From Erythrobacter sp. (GTDB taxonomy: Bacteria > Pseudomonadota > Alphaproteobacteria > Sphingomonadales > Sphingomonadaceae): a stretch of DNA of 64,000 nt. This document shows, one piece after another, positions 62,802-64,000 of the stretch. A model generated the notes under the pieces. It had not been told where the DNA came from. It worked only from the letters and a program-made list of their open reading frames with translations, and ran no database searches. The stretch lies in assembly GCA_009993605.1 (NCBI GenBank), contig JAACTB010000008.1, positions 186,001 through 250,000 on the forward strand, read 5' to 3'. The position numbers and the translations under genes are program-made. The number at the start of each line of letters is the position of its first letter. Position 1 is the first letter of the stretch.

Positions 62802-63830
62802 TCAGGCCGCCCCGTCCAGCCAGTCGAACACTGGCAGGTCCTTCGCACGCAGCCAATCGGCATTGTAGAGCGTCGAGAGGTAGCGGAAACCCGTGTCGCA
62901 CAGGATCGTCGCGACGCGTGGGTTTTCGCGTCCCTGCGCCTTCAGCTGGCGGCCCAGCGCCACCGCACCCGCCACATTTATCCCGCTCGACAGGCCGAGG
63001 CAAAGTCCTTCCTCGCGCAGGAGGCGGCGGACCCATTCGAGGCCTTCCTCGTCCGAAATGCGGAACTGGGTATCGATCGGCGCGCCTTCGAGATTGCCGG
63101 TTATGCGCCCCTGACCGATCCCTTCGGCGACCGAGGAGCCTTCGGATTTCAATTCGCCATGCGCGTAGTAATCGTAGAGCGCGGCGCCATGCGGATCGGT
63201 CAGCGCGATCGCCACGGTCTCGTCGAATTCCTTGAGGCCCATGCCGACGCCCGCGATCGTGCCGCCCGTGCCCGCGGCGCAGGTGAAGCCGTCGATCCGG
63301 CCTTCCATCTGCTCCCACAATTCCTTCGCCGTGCCCTCGATATGGGCCTTGCGATTGGCGGTGTTGTCGAACTGGTTGGCCCAGATCGCGCCCTCGGTCT
63401 CTTCGGCGAGGCGGCGGCTGGTGTGGACGAAATGGTTGGCGTCGGAATATTTGGTCGGCGGAACGGTGACCAGCTCGGCGCCCAAAGCGCGCAGCGTGTC
63501 CATCTTTTCCTTCGACTGGTTGTCCGGCATCACGATGATCGTGCGATAGCCCAGCGCATTGGCGACCAGCGCGACGCCGATCCCGGTATTGCCGGCCGTG
63601 CCTTCGACCACCGTCCCGCCAGGCTTCAACTCGCCCCGCGCCTCGGCGTCGCGGATGATGTAAAGAGCGGCGCGGTCTTTTACGCTCGCGCCCGGATTGG
63701 CGAATTCGCACTTGCCGAAAATGTCGCAACCGGCGGCCTCGCTCGGCCCGGCGAGGCGGACGAGCGGGGTGTTGCCGATCAGGTCGAGCGTATCGGCGCG
63801 CGTATTGGCGCTCAGGGGTATGGCAGTCAT
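62802..63830 (-). CDS. cysK: Cysteine synthase A
   Basis: LIGNTPLVRLAGPSEAAGCDIFGKCEFANPGASVKDRAAL, EGTAGNTGIGVALVA, AGTGGTIAGVG. Confidence 0.94.
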   Translation of the reverse strand: MTAIPLSANTRADTLDLIGNTPLVRLAGPSEAAGCDIFGKCEFANPGASVKDRAALYIIRDAEARGELKPGGTVVEGTAGNTGIGVALVANALGYRTIIVMPDNQSKEKMDTLRALGAELVTVPPTKYSDANHFVHTSRRLAEETEGAIWANQFDNTANRKAHIEGTAKELWEQMEGRIDGFTCAAGTGGTIAGVGMGLKEFDETVAIALTDPHGAALYDYYAHGELKSEGSSVAEGIGQGRITGNLEGAPIDTQFRISDEEGLEWVRRLLREEGLCLGLSSGINVAGAVALGRQLKAQGRENPRVATILCDTGFRYLSTLYNADWLRAKDLPVFDWLDGAA

Positions 63831-63913
63831 GCGGGAGGAATTAGGCAGTCGGTCCGCCTGCCGCAAACTAGATGCGCTTGCAGCCCGCAAAGCGATCCGA
63901 AATCAGTCTCCCA

Positions 63914-64000
63914 TCAGTCTTCGGGCGCGATGGTCACTTTCAAGCCGTCGAGATCGCCGGTGAAGGGGATCTGGCAGCCAAGCCGCGAATTGGCGTCGCG
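63914..64000 (-). CDS. 2Fe-2S ferredoxin C-terminus (5' end outside window)
   Basis: Partial translation RDANSRLGCQIPFTGDLDGLKVTIAPED*, typical 2Fe-2S ferredoxin C-terminal SRLxCQI motif. Confidence 0.8.
   Translation of the reverse strand, partial: RDANSRLGCQIPFTGDLDGLKVTIAPED

Overview
This 64 kb window is a high-GC alphaproteobacterial chromosome segment, most likely Sphingomonadales/Erythrobacteraceae judging from protein sequences and gene order. It is nearly all housekeeping: def-recR // fmt-truA; argH-lipoprotein-lysA; purA; hisZ-serA-serC; rarA; queF; a sulfite-assimilation operon (cobA-DUF2849-cysI-DUF934-cysH); obgE-proB; a complete dcw cluster (mraZ to ftsZ, minus strand); and cysK. 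Three tRNA genes are present: Val-TAC, Thr-TGT and Ala-CGC. I saw no prophage, transposase, CRISPR array or rRNA. The observation I rate highest is a three-copy GC-rich structured repeat found 3' of tRNA-Thr and between tRNA-Ala and obgE. Its hairpins keep pairing through compensatory substitutions while loops and linkers stay fixed. Other leads are an AvrRpt2/C70-like cysteine protease with an unknown downstream partner inserted between purA and hisZ, a siroheme-synthase protein with a vestigial SUMT domain, a near-consensus RpoH promoter ahead of a Bax-inhibitor-1 gene, a five-box GGGA array (candidate MraZ site) upstream of mraZ, and heavy GTGA start/stop coupling in the dcw cluster. All family assignments come from reading motifs by eye; no database search was run.
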